The notes under the pieces are model-generated. The model was not told the DNA's origin. It did not search any database and worked only from the letters and a program-made list of their open reading frames with translations. From Paenibacillus luteus (GTDB lineage Bacteria; Bacillota; Bacilli; Paenibacillales; Paenibacillaceae): a stretch of DNA of 64,000 nucleotides. The position numbers were made by a program, and so were the translations under genes. Positions 7,851 through 16,073 of the stretch are shown in pieces; within the stretch, counting starts at the first letter, position 1, and each line of letters begins with the position of its first letter. Where the stretch lies: the NCBI RefSeq assembly GCF_006542765.1, contig NZ_SKCD01000033.1:62001-126000 (forward strand), given 5' to 3'.

Positions 7851-7898
7851 GAGCCCTTGCTGCGCGCCTATTGGCGAAGTGGCAAGGGCTCTGTTTAT
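7851..7898 (+). terminator. Intrinsic terminator after the symporter
   Basis: GAGCCCTTGC at 7851-7860 pairs with GCAAGGGCTC at 7882-7891, with an inner CGCC/GGCG stem, followed by a T-rich stretch. It also faces the end of the minus-strand gene at 7899. Confidence 0.8.
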
Positions 7899-8177
7899 TT
7901 AGGGTTCGTCATGCACTTCAGGAAAAGGATGGCCGTACTCATCCTCTCCAGGATAATCACGAGGCAAGTCGGCATGGAGCGCACGGTTTTCATAGCCAAA
8001 GCGGTTGGATGGCCGTTGATCGATCCGCCATGGCGTGCTTTTGCCCAGAGATTCCATCAGCAGGTCAGAGCCATACGGGCCATCGGGAAACTCCTCAGGA
8101 ATGAGGTCATTGCGCTGCGACTCCACAGTTGACACATCGGTGTAAGGCTGGCGATTCTCTTGAATAAACCGATCCAT
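7899..8177 (-). CDS. Conserved hypothetical cytosolic protein, 92 residues
   Basis: A small acidic soluble protein of a type I recall from Bacillales. Its recognisable part is YTDVSTVESQRNDL followed by PEEFPDGPYGS, a highly conserved block of unknown function. There is no signal peptide and no membrane segment. The start at 8177 is preceded on the minus strand by AGGAGGAG about 7 bases away. A longer frame to 8213 exists without a ribosome site. It lies downstream of the DUF3055-type gene on the same strand with a short gap, so they may be co-transcribed. Confidence 0.75.
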   Translation of the reverse strand: MDRFIQENRQPYTDVSTVESQRNDLIPEEFPDGPYGSDLLMESLGKSTPWRIDQRPSNRFGYENRALHADLPRDYPGEDEYGHPFPEVHDEP

Positions 8178-8228
8178 TAGCAGACTCCTCCTGAAATGGG
8201 ATTTGACATCCATTTCAGTGTGCCCTGA

Positions 8229-8525
8229 TTAATCGGTAAAATGCACCGTTCCGACAACAAAGTAAAGGAATTGTACGAGCTCTGCAGCCTCTTCTTCCGT
8301 AAGTTTGAATGCATATTCAAGATAACCTTCCTCTTCGAGATCATCTGGCCCGATAATCGCTGTTTTGCCGAACTGCAAATCGGTCACCAGCTTCTTGCCG
8401 TAGAACCGGCTTGTAGACGTAATGGCCAAATCGAATCGCTTCAGGCTTGGTCCGATAAAGGTAACGTATCTGGTAGAGGTTTCTTCCGTTGAGTCGGACA
8501 TAAAATCAAAATCAGGCAGCAGCAT
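8229..8525 (-). CDS. DUF3055-family protein
   Basis: 98 residues matching my memory of the DUF3055 (SAV0927-like) family of Firmicutes: DSTEETSTRYVTF, then FDLAITSTSRFYGKKLV, then IGPDDLEEEGYLEYAF and a C-terminal helix rich in Glu and Ala. The function is unknown and no catalytic motif is apparent. The start at 8525 has GTGGAGG about 9 bases upstream on the minus strand. A longer frame to 8594 lacks such a site. A TATAAT-like -10 for the minus strand lies near 8560. Confidence 0.8.
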   Translation of the reverse strand: MLLPDFDFMSDSTEETSTRYVTFIGPSLKRFDLAITSTSRFYGKKLVTDLQFGKTAIIGPDDLEEEGYLEYAFKLTEEEAAELVQFLYFVVGTVHFTD

Positions 8526-8636
8526 GTTGTATAACCTCCACTTCATTAGTCCCCTTATTATACAACAATAAAATGCTTGTAATAAAGAAATCAATATGAT
8601 AGCATGAAAGCAATCGAATCATTGAACGTGAGAGGA

Positions 8637-8676
8637 AGCACCTTCTCTGCCCTAGGCAGAGAAGGTGCTTTTTTTG
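8637..8676 (+). terminator. Plus-strand terminator with no upstream plus-strand gene
   Basis: AGCACCTTCTCTGCC at 8637-8651 pairs perfectly with GGCAGAGAAGGTGCT across a CTA loop, followed by six or more T. The nearest upstream plus-strand gene ended at 7830 and already has its own terminator. This one may therefore end a short leader or small RNA before the HRDC gene. Confidence 0.8.
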
Positions 8677-8766
8677 TTGTCCAGCACTTTGGCCGATCGT
8701 CCCATTTGCTGCCTTGCGCTTCAAGACATTCGCTAATAAATCACCTTATTGGAGGATTGAGCAATT

Positions 8767-9765
8767 ATGCAAATCGTATTCTTAAACACGTTCGAGAAGC
8801 CAGGAGACAACCATCAGACGGAAAGCGCGCAGTTGACGATTAGTGAAAGCGGCGGTCTCTGGACTGTGCTGTGGGTGGAGGGGGAGGAAGGCATTGCAGA
8901 TGCACAGACTTGGTTTGAAGGGACATCATGGGAAGAGATGATGATTGCTTTCAGGCACGGCATTGCGAGGTTTATGGTAGAGGGATATGTTCCAGTTATC
9001 GATGGCATGCTGGACGATCGCCGTGCTTCTGCCGGCAGTTTTGTATCGATGCTGCAGTGCTATGGCGAGCTGCATGCAAGTCCCGAGCTCTTCCAAGCGC
9101 TGCGAGAGTGGCGCCGTGCGAAAGCGGCTGGTGAGAAGCGTTCGGCTTATTTGGTTGCGACCAATCGTATTCTATGGATGATTAGCGCGTTTGTTCCGAA
9201 GACGGAAGAAGAGCTGAAGCAAATTCCCGGATGGGGCACAGCGAAGCTGGCTAGCTATGGGCAGGAAGTGCTTGCTATTACGACACATGCTGAGCGCACG
9301 GATGATTTTCCGCTGCAATGGGTGGAGCAGAAGCTGGATTCACAGGCCTATACACAGTGGCTTTATAAACAGAAGGAAACCAAATTCAAAGCTCAGATGG
9401 ATCGCCAGGTAGCCAAGAAACTTATCTTGACAACGGTACAGCAAGGCGGAACGCTGGAGCAGCTAGGGACGGAGCTGGAGCTTTCCAGACGTGAGCTGAT
9501 GGATCGGATTGAGCAATTGGAGCAAGAAGGCTATGACTTTGAGCCACTCATTACGCGAGAGCTGGGAGAAGTACCAGAAGAAGAGCAGCAGCTCGTTTGG
9601 GAAGCGCTTGCGGAGGTTGGCGATAAATACTTGAAGCCTGTGCTGCAGCAGGTATACGGAACATCAGAGCCTTCTCAGCTGAATAAACCGGTGGATGTCC
9701 TTTATGAGCGCCTGCGTTTAATAAGACTGCGTTTTCGGAGAAGCCTCACGAGCACAGCGGTTTAG
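8767..9765 (+). CDS. HRDC-domain protein
   Basis: 332 residues. An N-terminal ~90-residue domain of unknown type is followed by an HRDC domain at about residues 100-170: LFQALREWRRAKA, then AYLVATNRILWMIS, then LKQIPGWGTAKLASYG. HRDC domains bind nucleic acids in RecQ and RNase D. The C-terminal part (about residues 210-290) has LEQLGTELELSRRELMDRIEQL, typical of a helix-turn-helix as in RQC-associated modules. No helicase or nuclease motif is present, so this is a stand-alone nucleic-acid-binding protein of unknown role. Such proteins are often mislabelled as aldolases. GGAGG lies before the ATG. Confidence 0.78.
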   Translation: MQIVFLNTFEKPGDNHQTESAQLTISESGGLWTVLWVEGEEGIADAQTWFEGTSWEEMMIAFRHGIARFMVEGYVPVIDGMLDDRRASAGSFVSMLQCYGELHASPELFQALREWRRAKAAGEKRSAYLVATNRILWMISAFVPKTEEELKQIPGWGTAKLASYGQEVLAITTHAERTDDFPLQWVEQKLDSQAYTQWLYKQKETKFKAQMDRQVAKKLILTTVQQGGTLEQLGTELELSRRELMDRIEQLEQEGYDFEPLITRELGEVPEEEQQLVWEALAEVGDKYLKPVLQQVYGTSEPSQLNKPVDVLYERLRLIRLRFRRSLTSTAV

Positions 9766-9796
9766 CTAAGCTAATCCGTAAGCTAAGCTAAACCGC
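9757..9796 (+). repeat. Inverted repeat overlapping the HRDC gene stop
   Basis: A 16-base arm (9757-9772) is followed after 8 bases by its inverse (9781-9796) with one internal mismatch pair. It overlaps the TAG stop at 9763 and has no T-tract. It probably forms an RNA hairpin at the mRNA 3' end. Confidence 0.6.
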
Positions 9797-9804
9797 CGGG
9801 CTGG

Positions 9805-9834
9805 CGAAGGCTCTTTAATGGTTAGGAGCCTTCG
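9805..9834. terminator. Hairpin at the convergent gene ends
   Basis: CGAAGGCTC at 9805-9813 pairs with GAGCCTTCG at 9826-9834. It overlaps the stop of the minus-strand gene and lies just past the HRDC gene, so it may serve both directions. There is no strong T-tract. Confidence 0.45.
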
Positions 9835-10831
9835 TAATGCCAGGCTGATCATGCCATACCGTTTCGGCAAAACGGATAACTGCTCCGGAATCACAGTCCA
9901 ATCCCGTTTCATAGGAGCGATTGCCAATAGCTGCAATGGCCGCTTCACGCAAATGGCGGACATGTATCCGGTCTTCCTTCGTGAATTGAGGAGCTTCATG
10001 TGCCCTTAACCAAATCAGAATGGCACTTAATGTTTCAAGCGCGTCGCTCATCGCTTGTTCCCATAATAACCAAACGCTTTCCTGGCGATAATTGATGCCT
10101 TCAATGGGATCAAGCCAAGGCTTATCCTCGGTATTTAGGACATCATAGGGAACTGGTTTTTTTCTATATACAAAAGGCTCGATTTGTCCGAAGGTCAGCT
10201 TCCGGCGTATGCCTGTTGGATCATGGAACAGACGCTGGGCCGTTGTAAAATCACGTTTAGCCTGATTCCAGTCCTCTCGGTTAATATGCAGTGCAAGATC
10301 CTTATAATAGGTGTTCACAATGGATTCGAAAGCGTCCAGAATGGCTGGCGGAAAAATTCCATTTGTATCAATATGCCTCCATACGGGAGTTCTCCACGTT
10401 TCGATGCCCCATAGCTCTTTGGCAATTACTGTATCCATCATAATTTCAAATCGTTGATGATCCCATTTGCGAAAACCTGATCTGCTGAATACGTACGGGT
10501 GCACATGCCTGTCCAGAATATGATGTAAGACGAAACCTAGCGAATAGAGAATGGAGGAATCAGGACGTTTAGGGCATGCGGGTCTTCCATTGACATTATC
10601 CAGCATTTCAACGATTACGTGACCGCAATTTTGGGTATGCATTGCGGTACCTAATCGGTTCAGCACAGCACTTCTCTGCCAAGGAAGGAAACGGTGATAA
10701 AATAAAAAATCAGGTCCCTGACATCCCATATTGAAGATGTTTTTTTGCTCGTCTGACTGAATTAGCGCCAGTTCACCAAGCTTTTCAAGCACAAGCTGTC
10801 CGAATATCAAATGCGCCCATACGTTAGGCAT
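9815..10831 (-). CDS. Zinc-dependent phospholipase C-like protein
   Basis: 338 residues from ATG 10831. The N-terminus PNVWAHLIFGQ followed by NMGCQGPDFLFYH and, further on, LGFVLHHILDRHVHPY matches the zinc-dependent phospholipase C/S1-P1 nuclease-like family, in which Trp, His and Asp residues bind zinc. No signal peptide is seen, so it is probably cytoplasmic and its substrate is unknown. I prefer the start at 10831 because the family usually begins at M-P-x-x-W. The frame remains open to 10879 with an ATG there. It is transcribed away from the CheX gene. Confidence 0.72.
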   Translation of the reverse strand: MPNVWAHLIFGQLVLEKLGELALIQSDEQKNIFNMGCQGPDFLFYHRFLPWQRSAVLNRLGTAMHTQNCGHVIVEMLDNVNGRPACPKRPDSSILYSLGFVLHHILDRHVHPYVFSRSGFRKWDHQRFEIMMDTVIAKELWGIETWRTPVWRHIDTNGIFPPAILDAFESIVNTYYKDLALHINREDWNQAKRDFTTAQRLFHDPTGIRRKLTFGQIEPFVYRKKPVPYDVLNTEDKPWLDPIEGINYRQESVWLLWEQAMSDALETLSAILIWLRAHEAPQFTKEDRIHVRHLREAAIAAIGNRSYETGLDCDSGAVIRFAETVWHDQPGITKAPNH

Positions 10832-11000
10832 AGAAGACTCAGCTCCATTCCTATGCAGCATGTTGAGGTCATAGTTCATTGAGAGTAGTTCTTTTGATGC
10901 ATAAATTTTATTTATAGTATACTTGTCCTAGTGAATTAAGTATAATATAAATTAAACAAGACAAAGCGCGAATTTTGTCGAAAAGGAGCGTATCCTCATT

Positions 11001-11462
11001 ATGAAGGCAGAGTATATTAACCCGTTTCTTGAATCCGCAAAAATCGTGATTGAACAAGTGGTTCAAATTCGTCCTGCGACCGGAGAGCTAGGTCTTAAGG
11101 ACATCAAGTTTGTAGAGAACTACATTTGGATACAAATTGGGCTCAATGGACAGATGAACGGTGATATTGTATTCGGGCTCAGTGAAGAGGTAGCTATGAA
11201 AATGGTTTCTGCGATGATGGGCGGATACGTAATTTCTGAAATCGATGAAATCGTGAAGAGTGCTATTTCTGAGCTTGGCAATATGATTAGCGGAAATGCC
11301 AGTACGATGTTGTTTAACCAAGGGGTTCGGGTCGATATTACGCCGCCGAAGGTTATCCAGTCCGCGCAATCAGCAGGTTTCTCCGCTCAGAAGGCGTTGA
11401 CGATTCCACTGATTATGGAAGGCATCGGAGAGCTTGACATCCAGGTTTTAATCGCATCTTAG
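11001..11462 (+). CDS. cheX: Chemotaxis protein CheX (CheY-P phosphatase)
   Basis: 153 residues matching the CheX family. CheX dephosphorylates phospho-CheY and lowers the tumble or switch signal. The phosphatase helix has SAISELGNMISGNAS near residues 87-100, where the E-x-x-N pattern supplies the catalytic Glu and Asn. Other family features are LNGQMNGDIVFGL and the central AMKMVSAMMGG. A good AAGGAG site precedes the ATG. The gene stands alone, away from a chemotaxis operon, and is followed by a terminator. Confidence 0.85.
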   Translation: MKAEYINPFLESAKIVIEQVVQIRPATGELGLKDIKFVENYIWIQIGLNGQMNGDIVFGLSEEVAMKMVSAMMGGYVISEIDEIVKSAISELGNMISGNASTMLFNQGVRVDITPPKVIQSAQSAGFSAQKALTIPLIMEGIGELDIQVLIAS

Positions 11463-11471
11463 CACAGAAAT

Positions 11472-11493
11472 GGCTCCTTAGGGAGCTTTTTTT
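11472..11493 (+). terminator. Intrinsic terminator after cheX
   Basis: A short GCTCC/GGAGC stem with a TTAG loop and a seven-T tract, ten bases after the cheX stop. Confidence 0.8.
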
Positions 11494-11539
11494 GCGTCTG
11501 CTGTACCAATCAAGTAAACTTGTAAATGGGTGATGTTGG

Positions 11540-12313
11540 ATGTTAAAGGATAAAGTGATTTTCATCTCAGGAGCATCAAGTGGCATCGGAGCGTTAATGG
11601 CAATAAGGTTGGCTGAAAGAGGTGCAATTCCTGTTTTAACCGGGCGCAATATCGAGAGGCTGAAGGAGATTTCTGCTGCAATCCAAGGGAAGAACTCCTA
11701 CTATTCCATGGATGTGACCGATAACGAGCAGGTCAAGCAAACGATAGATGCGGTTATTGCCAAATACGGTAAAATAGATGTATTGCTGAATAATGCCGGT
11801 TACGGTCAATTCGAAGATTTTATGAGCATGCCTGTGGAAAGTTTTGAGAAGATGATGGACACAAACTATATGGGAATCGTGCGCTGTACGAAAGCGGTTA
11901 TTCCCCATATGGCAAAGCAAGGCAGCGGGCATATTGTTAATATCGCTTCGCTTGCGGGCAAGCTGGGTACGGCAAAATCTACGAGCTACACAGCTACGAA
12001 GCACGCGGTACTTGGCTTTACCAACTCACTGCGAATGGAGCTGCGCGGGCAGGGCATTCAAGTGTCGGCTGTCAATCCGGGTCCGATCGATACCCCTTTT
12101 TTCTCGCTGGCTGATCCTTCCGGCTCTTACGTTAAAAATGTCAGTTGGTTTATGATGAAGCCAGAGTATGTGGTTAAAGGCATTATCCGTCTGATTGAAC
12201 GGAGAAAGGCCGAGCTTGACCTTCCGAAATCCGCGGCTTTTGGCATTAAATTGTATCAATTGCTGCCGCGTACGATTGATCGTCTGTTCGGTGGTTTATT
12301 GAATCGAAAATAA
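11540..12313 (+). CDS. Short-chain dehydrogenase/reductase
   Basis: 257 residues of the classical SDR family, NAD(P)-dependent oxidoreductases. It has the cofactor motif GASSGIG at residues 11-17, LLNNAGYGQF near 83, the catalytic serine in IVNIASLAG near 137 and the Y-x-x-x-K pair in SYTATKH near 152. Following PGPIDTPF is the usual cofactor-side segment. The substrate cannot be told from the sequence. The C-terminal part suggests a DltE/short-chain-alcohol-type member. It sits 26 bases before the helicase gene with no terminator between them, so the two may be co-transcribed. Confidence 0.85.
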   Translation: MLKDKVIFISGASSGIGALMAIRLAERGAIPVLTGRNIERLKEISAAIQGKNSYYSMDVTDNEQVKQTIDAVIAKYGKIDVLLNNAGYGQFEDFMSMPVESFEKMMDTNYMGIVRCTKAVIPHMAKQGSGHIVNIASLAGKLGTAKSTSYTATKHAVLGFTNSLRMELRGQGIQVSAVNPGPIDTPFFSLADPSGSYVKNVSWFMMKPEYVVKGIIRLIERRKAELDLPKSAAFGIKLYQLLPRTIDRLFGGLLNRK

Positions 12314-12339
12314 AGGATTAAATGAAAGAGGTTTAATGA

Positions 12340-13821
12340 ATGAGTAAGTACACATGGAATGAAATAGGCATTAATGAGGTGCTGGCAGAAAAGCTGGCAT
12401 CGAACGGAATTGTAGAACCAACCGACGTACAGGCAGAAACGGTTCCGATTTTGCTTGGAGGCAGCGACGTATCTGCTCGCTCACAGACGGGAACAGGCAA
12501 GACGCTTGCTTATTTACTGCCGCTGCTGCAGAAGCTGAATTCCTATTCGAATGCTATCCAAGGCGTAATCTTGGCTCCAACGCAGGAGCTTGCGATGCAA
12601 ATCGTTCGCGTAGCCGAGATTTATGCAGAGCCGCTAAATATTCGCGTGCAGCAATTGATCGGGGGAGCGGCGCTGAAACGCCAAGTAGAGAAGTTGAAGC
12701 TGCGGCCACAACTTGTTATCGGTACACCGGGACGGATACATGAATTGCTTAAAATTCGCAAGCTCAAACTAACCGATGTGAATAATGTGGTCATAGATGA
12801 GGCGGATCAGGTATTTCAGCTGGGCTCTACGAAAGAGGTTGAAATCATCCTGCATGGCATGGGAAAAGGACGGCAAATCGCCTTTTTCTCCGCTACCTAC
12901 CCGGATCAGATGGCTCGCTTTGAGGGGCGTTGGATGAAAGATCCGGTCCGGATTCAGATCACGCCGGAGCATCGCGTCTCGGAAACGATCGATAACTATT
13001 TTGTCGTGAGCGACAAGCGGGATAAAACGGACACGGCACGCCGTCTGATCCGTTTGCTTAACCCGTCCTCTGCGCTGCTCTTTCTCAACGATACGGACAA
13101 CATTGCCAATTGGGAGTCGAAGCTTAGTTATGAGGGCTTTACTGTTGAGGCTTTATATGGGGATGCAGACAAGCAGAAGCGGGCAGCCACGCTTGCCCGT
13201 TTCCGTGATGGGCGCTGTCAGCTGCTGCTTGCAACGGATGTCGCGGCACGAGGCTTGGACATTGAGGGACTGCCGCTGGTGATCCAGCTTGATCCGGCCG
13301 CAGATGCTGATCATTATGTGCACCGGGCCGGGCGTACGGGCCGGATGGGGAGAGCGGGTACTGTCATCTCGATCGTGATGCCGCAGGAGCTGTTCATTAT
13401 GGAGAAGTTCCGGAAGCAGCTCGGCATATCCTTAATGGAGCGGACGATGTTCAGAGGCAAGCTCCTTTCAGAGGAAGAGCTGCGGGAAGCAACGCGTCCT
13501 TTTGCCGCAAGGCATGAGGCGAAGCTGGCAAATCGTTCTGAAGCAGCGCAGGCACGGCGCCAAGAAAACCGGAATGACGCCTCACGTCCTGAAGCGAAAG
13601 CAAAGACTGGTCAGTCGGAATTGGCTAAAGCGGAGGTTTCTGGCCTAGTGAATCCGTTGGCTAAACCAATGGCAAAACCAGTTTCAACACCAGCCGCAAA
13701 ACCAACTTCTAAGCCGGCTGCAAAAGCTGCCCCGAAAAAGGTAGAACGCAAAAAAGAAGGTAAAAACAAAGGGGCTCCGAAATGGCTGAAAGCCAAGCGT
13801 GAGGCTGAGAAAAAAGAATAA
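12340..13821 (+). CDS. DEAD-box ATP-dependent RNA helicase
   Basis: 493 residues with all DEAD-box motifs: the Q-motif region DVQAETVPI, motif I SQTGTGKT near residue 47, PTQELA near 83, GTPGR near 130, DEAD near 152, SAT near 184, then DVAARGLDIEG near 305 and HRAGRTGRMG near 327. It unwinds RNA during ribosome assembly, decay or cold adaptation, as CshA/CshB-type proteins do. The last ~120 residues form a basic tail rich in Lys, Ala and Pro, with repeated A-K-P units, that would bind RNA non-specifically. There is no DbpA-type RNA-binding domain. No terminator is visible after it. Confidence 0.9.
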   Translation: MSKYTWNEIGINEVLAEKLASNGIVEPTDVQAETVPILLGGSDVSARSQTGTGKTLAYLLPLLQKLNSYSNAIQGVILAPTQELAMQIVRVAEIYAEPLNIRVQQLIGGAALKRQVEKLKLRPQLVIGTPGRIHELLKIRKLKLTDVNNVVIDEADQVFQLGSTKEVEIILHGMGKGRQIAFFSATYPDQMARFEGRWMKDPVRIQITPEHRVSETIDNYFVVSDKRDKTDTARRLIRLLNPSSALLFLNDTDNIANWESKLSYEGFTVEALYGDADKQKRAATLARFRDGRCQLLLATDVAARGLDIEGLPLVIQLDPAADADHYVHRAGRTGRMGRAGTVISIVMPQELFIMEKFRKQLGISLMERTMFRGKLLSEEELREATRPFAARHEAKLANRSEAAQARRQENRNDASRPEAKAKTGQSELAKAEVSGLVNPLAKPMAKPVSTPAAKPTSKPAAKAAPKKVERKKEGKNKGAPKWLKAKREAEKKE

Positions 13822-13856
13822 AAAAACAATAAAAGACGATAAAAAATATTTATTTT

Positions 13857-13954
13857 GAAAGCCACCCTCCTAAATCGAGCTTCTTCCGCCGAAACGTATA
13901 GGCGAAAGAAAAAAATGCGGCAAACCCCGCAATCGAAAAAGGAGTGTGGCTTTC
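13857..13954 (+). promoter_or_regulatory. Structured mRNA leader hiding the ribosome site of the SLH gene
   Basis: The arms at 13857-13870 and 13941-13954 pair over 14 bases with one mismatch and enclose two small hairpins: CGCC/GGCG near 13889-13906 and GCGG/CCGC near 13918-13930. The result is a three-way junction. The right arm contains the GGAG ribosome site (13941-13944) of the SLH-protein gene, so the fold would block translation. The shape is riboswitch-like but matches no class I can name. No clear sigma-A promoter is visible just upstream, so the leader could also be part of read-through from the helicase gene. Confidence 0.5.
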
Positions 13955-13957
13955 TTG

Positions 13958-15208
13958 ATGAAAAAACAAACGATGTGGAAAAAGACAGCAATTTCCTCGC
14001 TTGCGCTGCTAATGCTTGCAGGCGGAGCGACGTCAGCTTTTGCTGACAACGGTAAAGGCAAAGGACATGGAGGCGACCGAGATGATGATAAAGGGCGCCA
14101 TGAGGACAAAAACGATAAGAACGATAAGAAAGATAAAGATGATGACCAGTATAAAGTAACGTGGAACTTCAAAGATGAGGACGATCTCAAATGGGCCATG
14201 GAATACATTATGCGATTGGCGTCCAAGGGCGTATTTACGGGATATGAGGACGGAACCTTCAAACCGAATCAGAAGATTAGCCGGATTGAAACGCTTACGG
14301 CAGCGGTAAGGTTGATGGGGCTTCGCGCTCAGGCTGAATCAGCTGAGGAAATGAATACGGAGCTGCAATTCAAGGATGCCGATAAAATTACAAAAAAATA
14401 TCCATGGGCAGTAGGATACGTAGCGGTAGCACTAGAAAATGATTTATTTTCTGAAACAGACACAGAGGTGAGACCGGAAGCGAATGCGACTCGGCTTTGG
14501 TCTACGATTTTGCTCGTTAAAGCGCTTAAACTGGAAAATGAAGCGAAAGCTTTAAATAATACAAAGCTCGACTTTAAGGATGCGGGTGAAATTCCAGCAG
14601 GTTCGGTTGGTTATGTTGCACTGGCGCTGAAGAAAGGTATTATCACTGGTTATACCGATAAAAACGGAAAAACATTCCGTCCAAACCAGCCTGTTACGCG
14701 TGCCGAGCTCGCTGCGCTTCTTGATCGGACAGATACTGAAATGCCGGATCATGATGCGCAAGCGATTACGGGCAAGCTGAAGGCAGCTCCTGCTGACGGC
14801 AAGCTGACAGTAGTCAAAGCGGATAATACGGAAACAGCCTTGACTATTGATCCGAATGTCTTCATCTTCCGTGAGGACAAAAAAGCGCCATTAAGCGCTC
14901 TTCGCGCTGGGGATGAGGTGCTGGTACGCACTTATCTGAATAAGGTCGTGTTCATTGAAGTAACGAAGCCGGCTGCTGCCGTCACCTCCTTCTCGGAGCT
15001 TGGCACGATCAACACGCTAACCTTTAATGCACAAGCGAAGCTTGCGGCTATATCGATCTCCCGTATTGAAAACTCGCAAACGCTTGTCTATACTTACAAC
15101 GTAGATCCGAATGTCGCAATTGCGGGCAACGCTTCGCTGCTGAAGGTAGGACAACCGGTATTGGTTAAGGGTGATAACGGCAACGTAAAGTCGATTGAAA
15201 TTAAATAA
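13958..15208 (+). CDS. Secreted SLH-domain surface protein
   Basis: 416 residues. The N-terminus is a Sec signal peptide (basic KKQTMWKK, a hydrophobic core, cleavage near AFA-DNG). Next is a short strongly charged Asp/Lys linker, then two or three SLH repeats: FTGYEDGTFKPNQKISRIE near residue 85, a diverged one near 165, and ITGYTDKNGKTFRPNQPVTR near 230. SLH repeats bind pyruvylated secondary cell-wall polymer. The C-terminal ~140 residues resemble a beta-rich repeat of unknown function. ATG 13958 is used here. TTG 13955 fits the ribosome-site spacing slightly better, and GTG 13946 would lie too close to it. Confidence 0.82.
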   Translation: MKKQTMWKKTAISSLALLMLAGGATSAFADNGKGKGHGGDRDDDKGRHEDKNDKNDKKDKDDDQYKVTWNFKDEDDLKWAMEYIMRLASKGVFTGYEDGTFKPNQKISRIETLTAAVRLMGLRAQAESAEEMNTELQFKDADKITKKYPWAVGYVAVALENDLFSETDTEVRPEANATRLWSTILLVKALKLENEAKALNNTKLDFKDAGEIPAGSVGYVALALKKGIITGYTDKNGKTFRPNQPVTRAELAALLDRTDTEMPDHDAQAITGKLKAAPADGKLTVVKADNTETALTIDPNVFIFREDKKAPLSALRAGDEVLVRTYLNKVVFIEVTKPAAAVTSFSELGTINTLTFNAQAKLAAISISRIENSQTLVYTYNVDPNVAIAGNASLLKVGQPVLVKGDNGNVKSIEIK

Positions 15209-15221
15209 GCTGCGCATGAAG

Positions 15222-15253
15222 AAGCATCACCGCTGGCGGTGATGCTTTTTTTT
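15222..15253 (+). terminator. Intrinsic terminator after the SLH gene
   Basis: AAGCATCACCGC pairs perfectly with GCGGTGATGCTT across a TG loop, followed by an eight-T run. Confidence 0.9.
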
Positions 15254-15323
15254 GATATTAGGCCGAATATTAGGTATGCTGTTTACTAGCAATAACTAAA
15301 TCGTAATGTTGAAGGTGATCGGG

Positions 15324-16073
15324 ATGGTTCCTATCTTACAGGTAAATAGTTTAACCGGCGGTTATAGCCCAAGGAGACCGGTACTGCATGATGTCTCTTT
15401 TGAGATTAAAGCGGGGGAAATGGTAGGGCTAATCGGTCTGAATGGCGCAGGCAAAAGCACGACAATCAAACATATCCTTGGCCTGATGAAACCGCAAATC
15501 GGCGAGGTTAAGGTGAGCGGCGTAACGTTGGAATCAGATACGGAGCGGTACCGCAGTTCTTTTGCTTATGTGCCAGAGACTCCCGTGCTCTTTGATGAAT
15601 TAACGGTAGAGGAGCATTTGAGATTAACCGGGATGGCTTACAGCGTTCAGGACAAGTCCTATGAAACCAAAGAGGAAGAGCTGCTCACGGAGTTTCAGAT
15701 GCTGCCTAAGCGCAAAGCCTTTGCTTCCCATCTATCCAAGGGAATGAAGCAAAAGGTAATGATCATGAATGCGCTCCTTGCAGAACCCCCTCTGTATATC
15801 ATCGATGAACCGTTTCTAGGGCTTGATCCGCTCGGTATCCGCTCGCTGCTCGAGCGACTTGTTGAAGTGAAGCAAAAGGGTGCAGCCATCTTGATGAGCT
15901 CGCATATTTTGTCAACGGTAGAAGCTTACTGTGACCGTTTTATCGTTATGCATCATGGCAAAATTGTCGCTTTAGGCACGCTGGACGAGGTCAGGCAAGC
16001 AGCCGGATTGGAGATGCGCGGAGGCTCTTTGGAGGATGCTTTCTACAAGCTTGTGACTGGAGGCACCGACTAA
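15324..16073 (+). CDS. ecsA: ABC transporter ATP-binding protein EcsA
   Basis: 249 residues. Walker A GLNGAGKST lies near residue 37, the diverged signature LSKGMKQKV near 138, Walker B LYIIDEP near 156 and the H-loop SSHIL near 192. The opening QVNSLTGGYSPRRPVLHDVSF and GEMVGLIGLNG are strongly EcsA-like. EcsAB is a poorly understood transporter required for exoprotein secretion, competence and regulated intramembrane proteolysis in Bacillus. ATG 15324 is chosen because AAGGTGATC sits just upstream. An ATG at 15306 lacks a ribosome site. The stop overlaps the ecsB ATG by one base. Confidence 0.88.
   Translation: MVPILQVNSLTGGYSPRRPVLHDVSFEIKAGEMVGLIGLNGAGKSTTIKHILGLMKPQIGEVKVSGVTLESDTERYRSSFAYVPETPVLFDELTVEEHLRLTGMAYSVQDKSYETKEEELLTEFQMLPKRKAFASHLSKGMKQKVMIMNALLAEPPLYIIDEPFLGLDPLGIRSLLERLVEVKQKGAAILMSSHILSTVEAYCDRFIVMHHGKIVALGTLDEVRQAAGLEMRGGSLEDAFYKLVTGGTD

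Noticed and set aside
10917..10946. Sigma-A promoter for cheX
   Set aside because: TATAAT at 10941-10946 is good, but no -35 box lies at 16-18 bases.
13857..13954. c-di-GMP, preQ1 or guanidine riboswitch
   Set aside because: The conserved loops of these classes (for example the paired GGCAAACC and ACGCAAAGC arrangement) are not in the right order or context.
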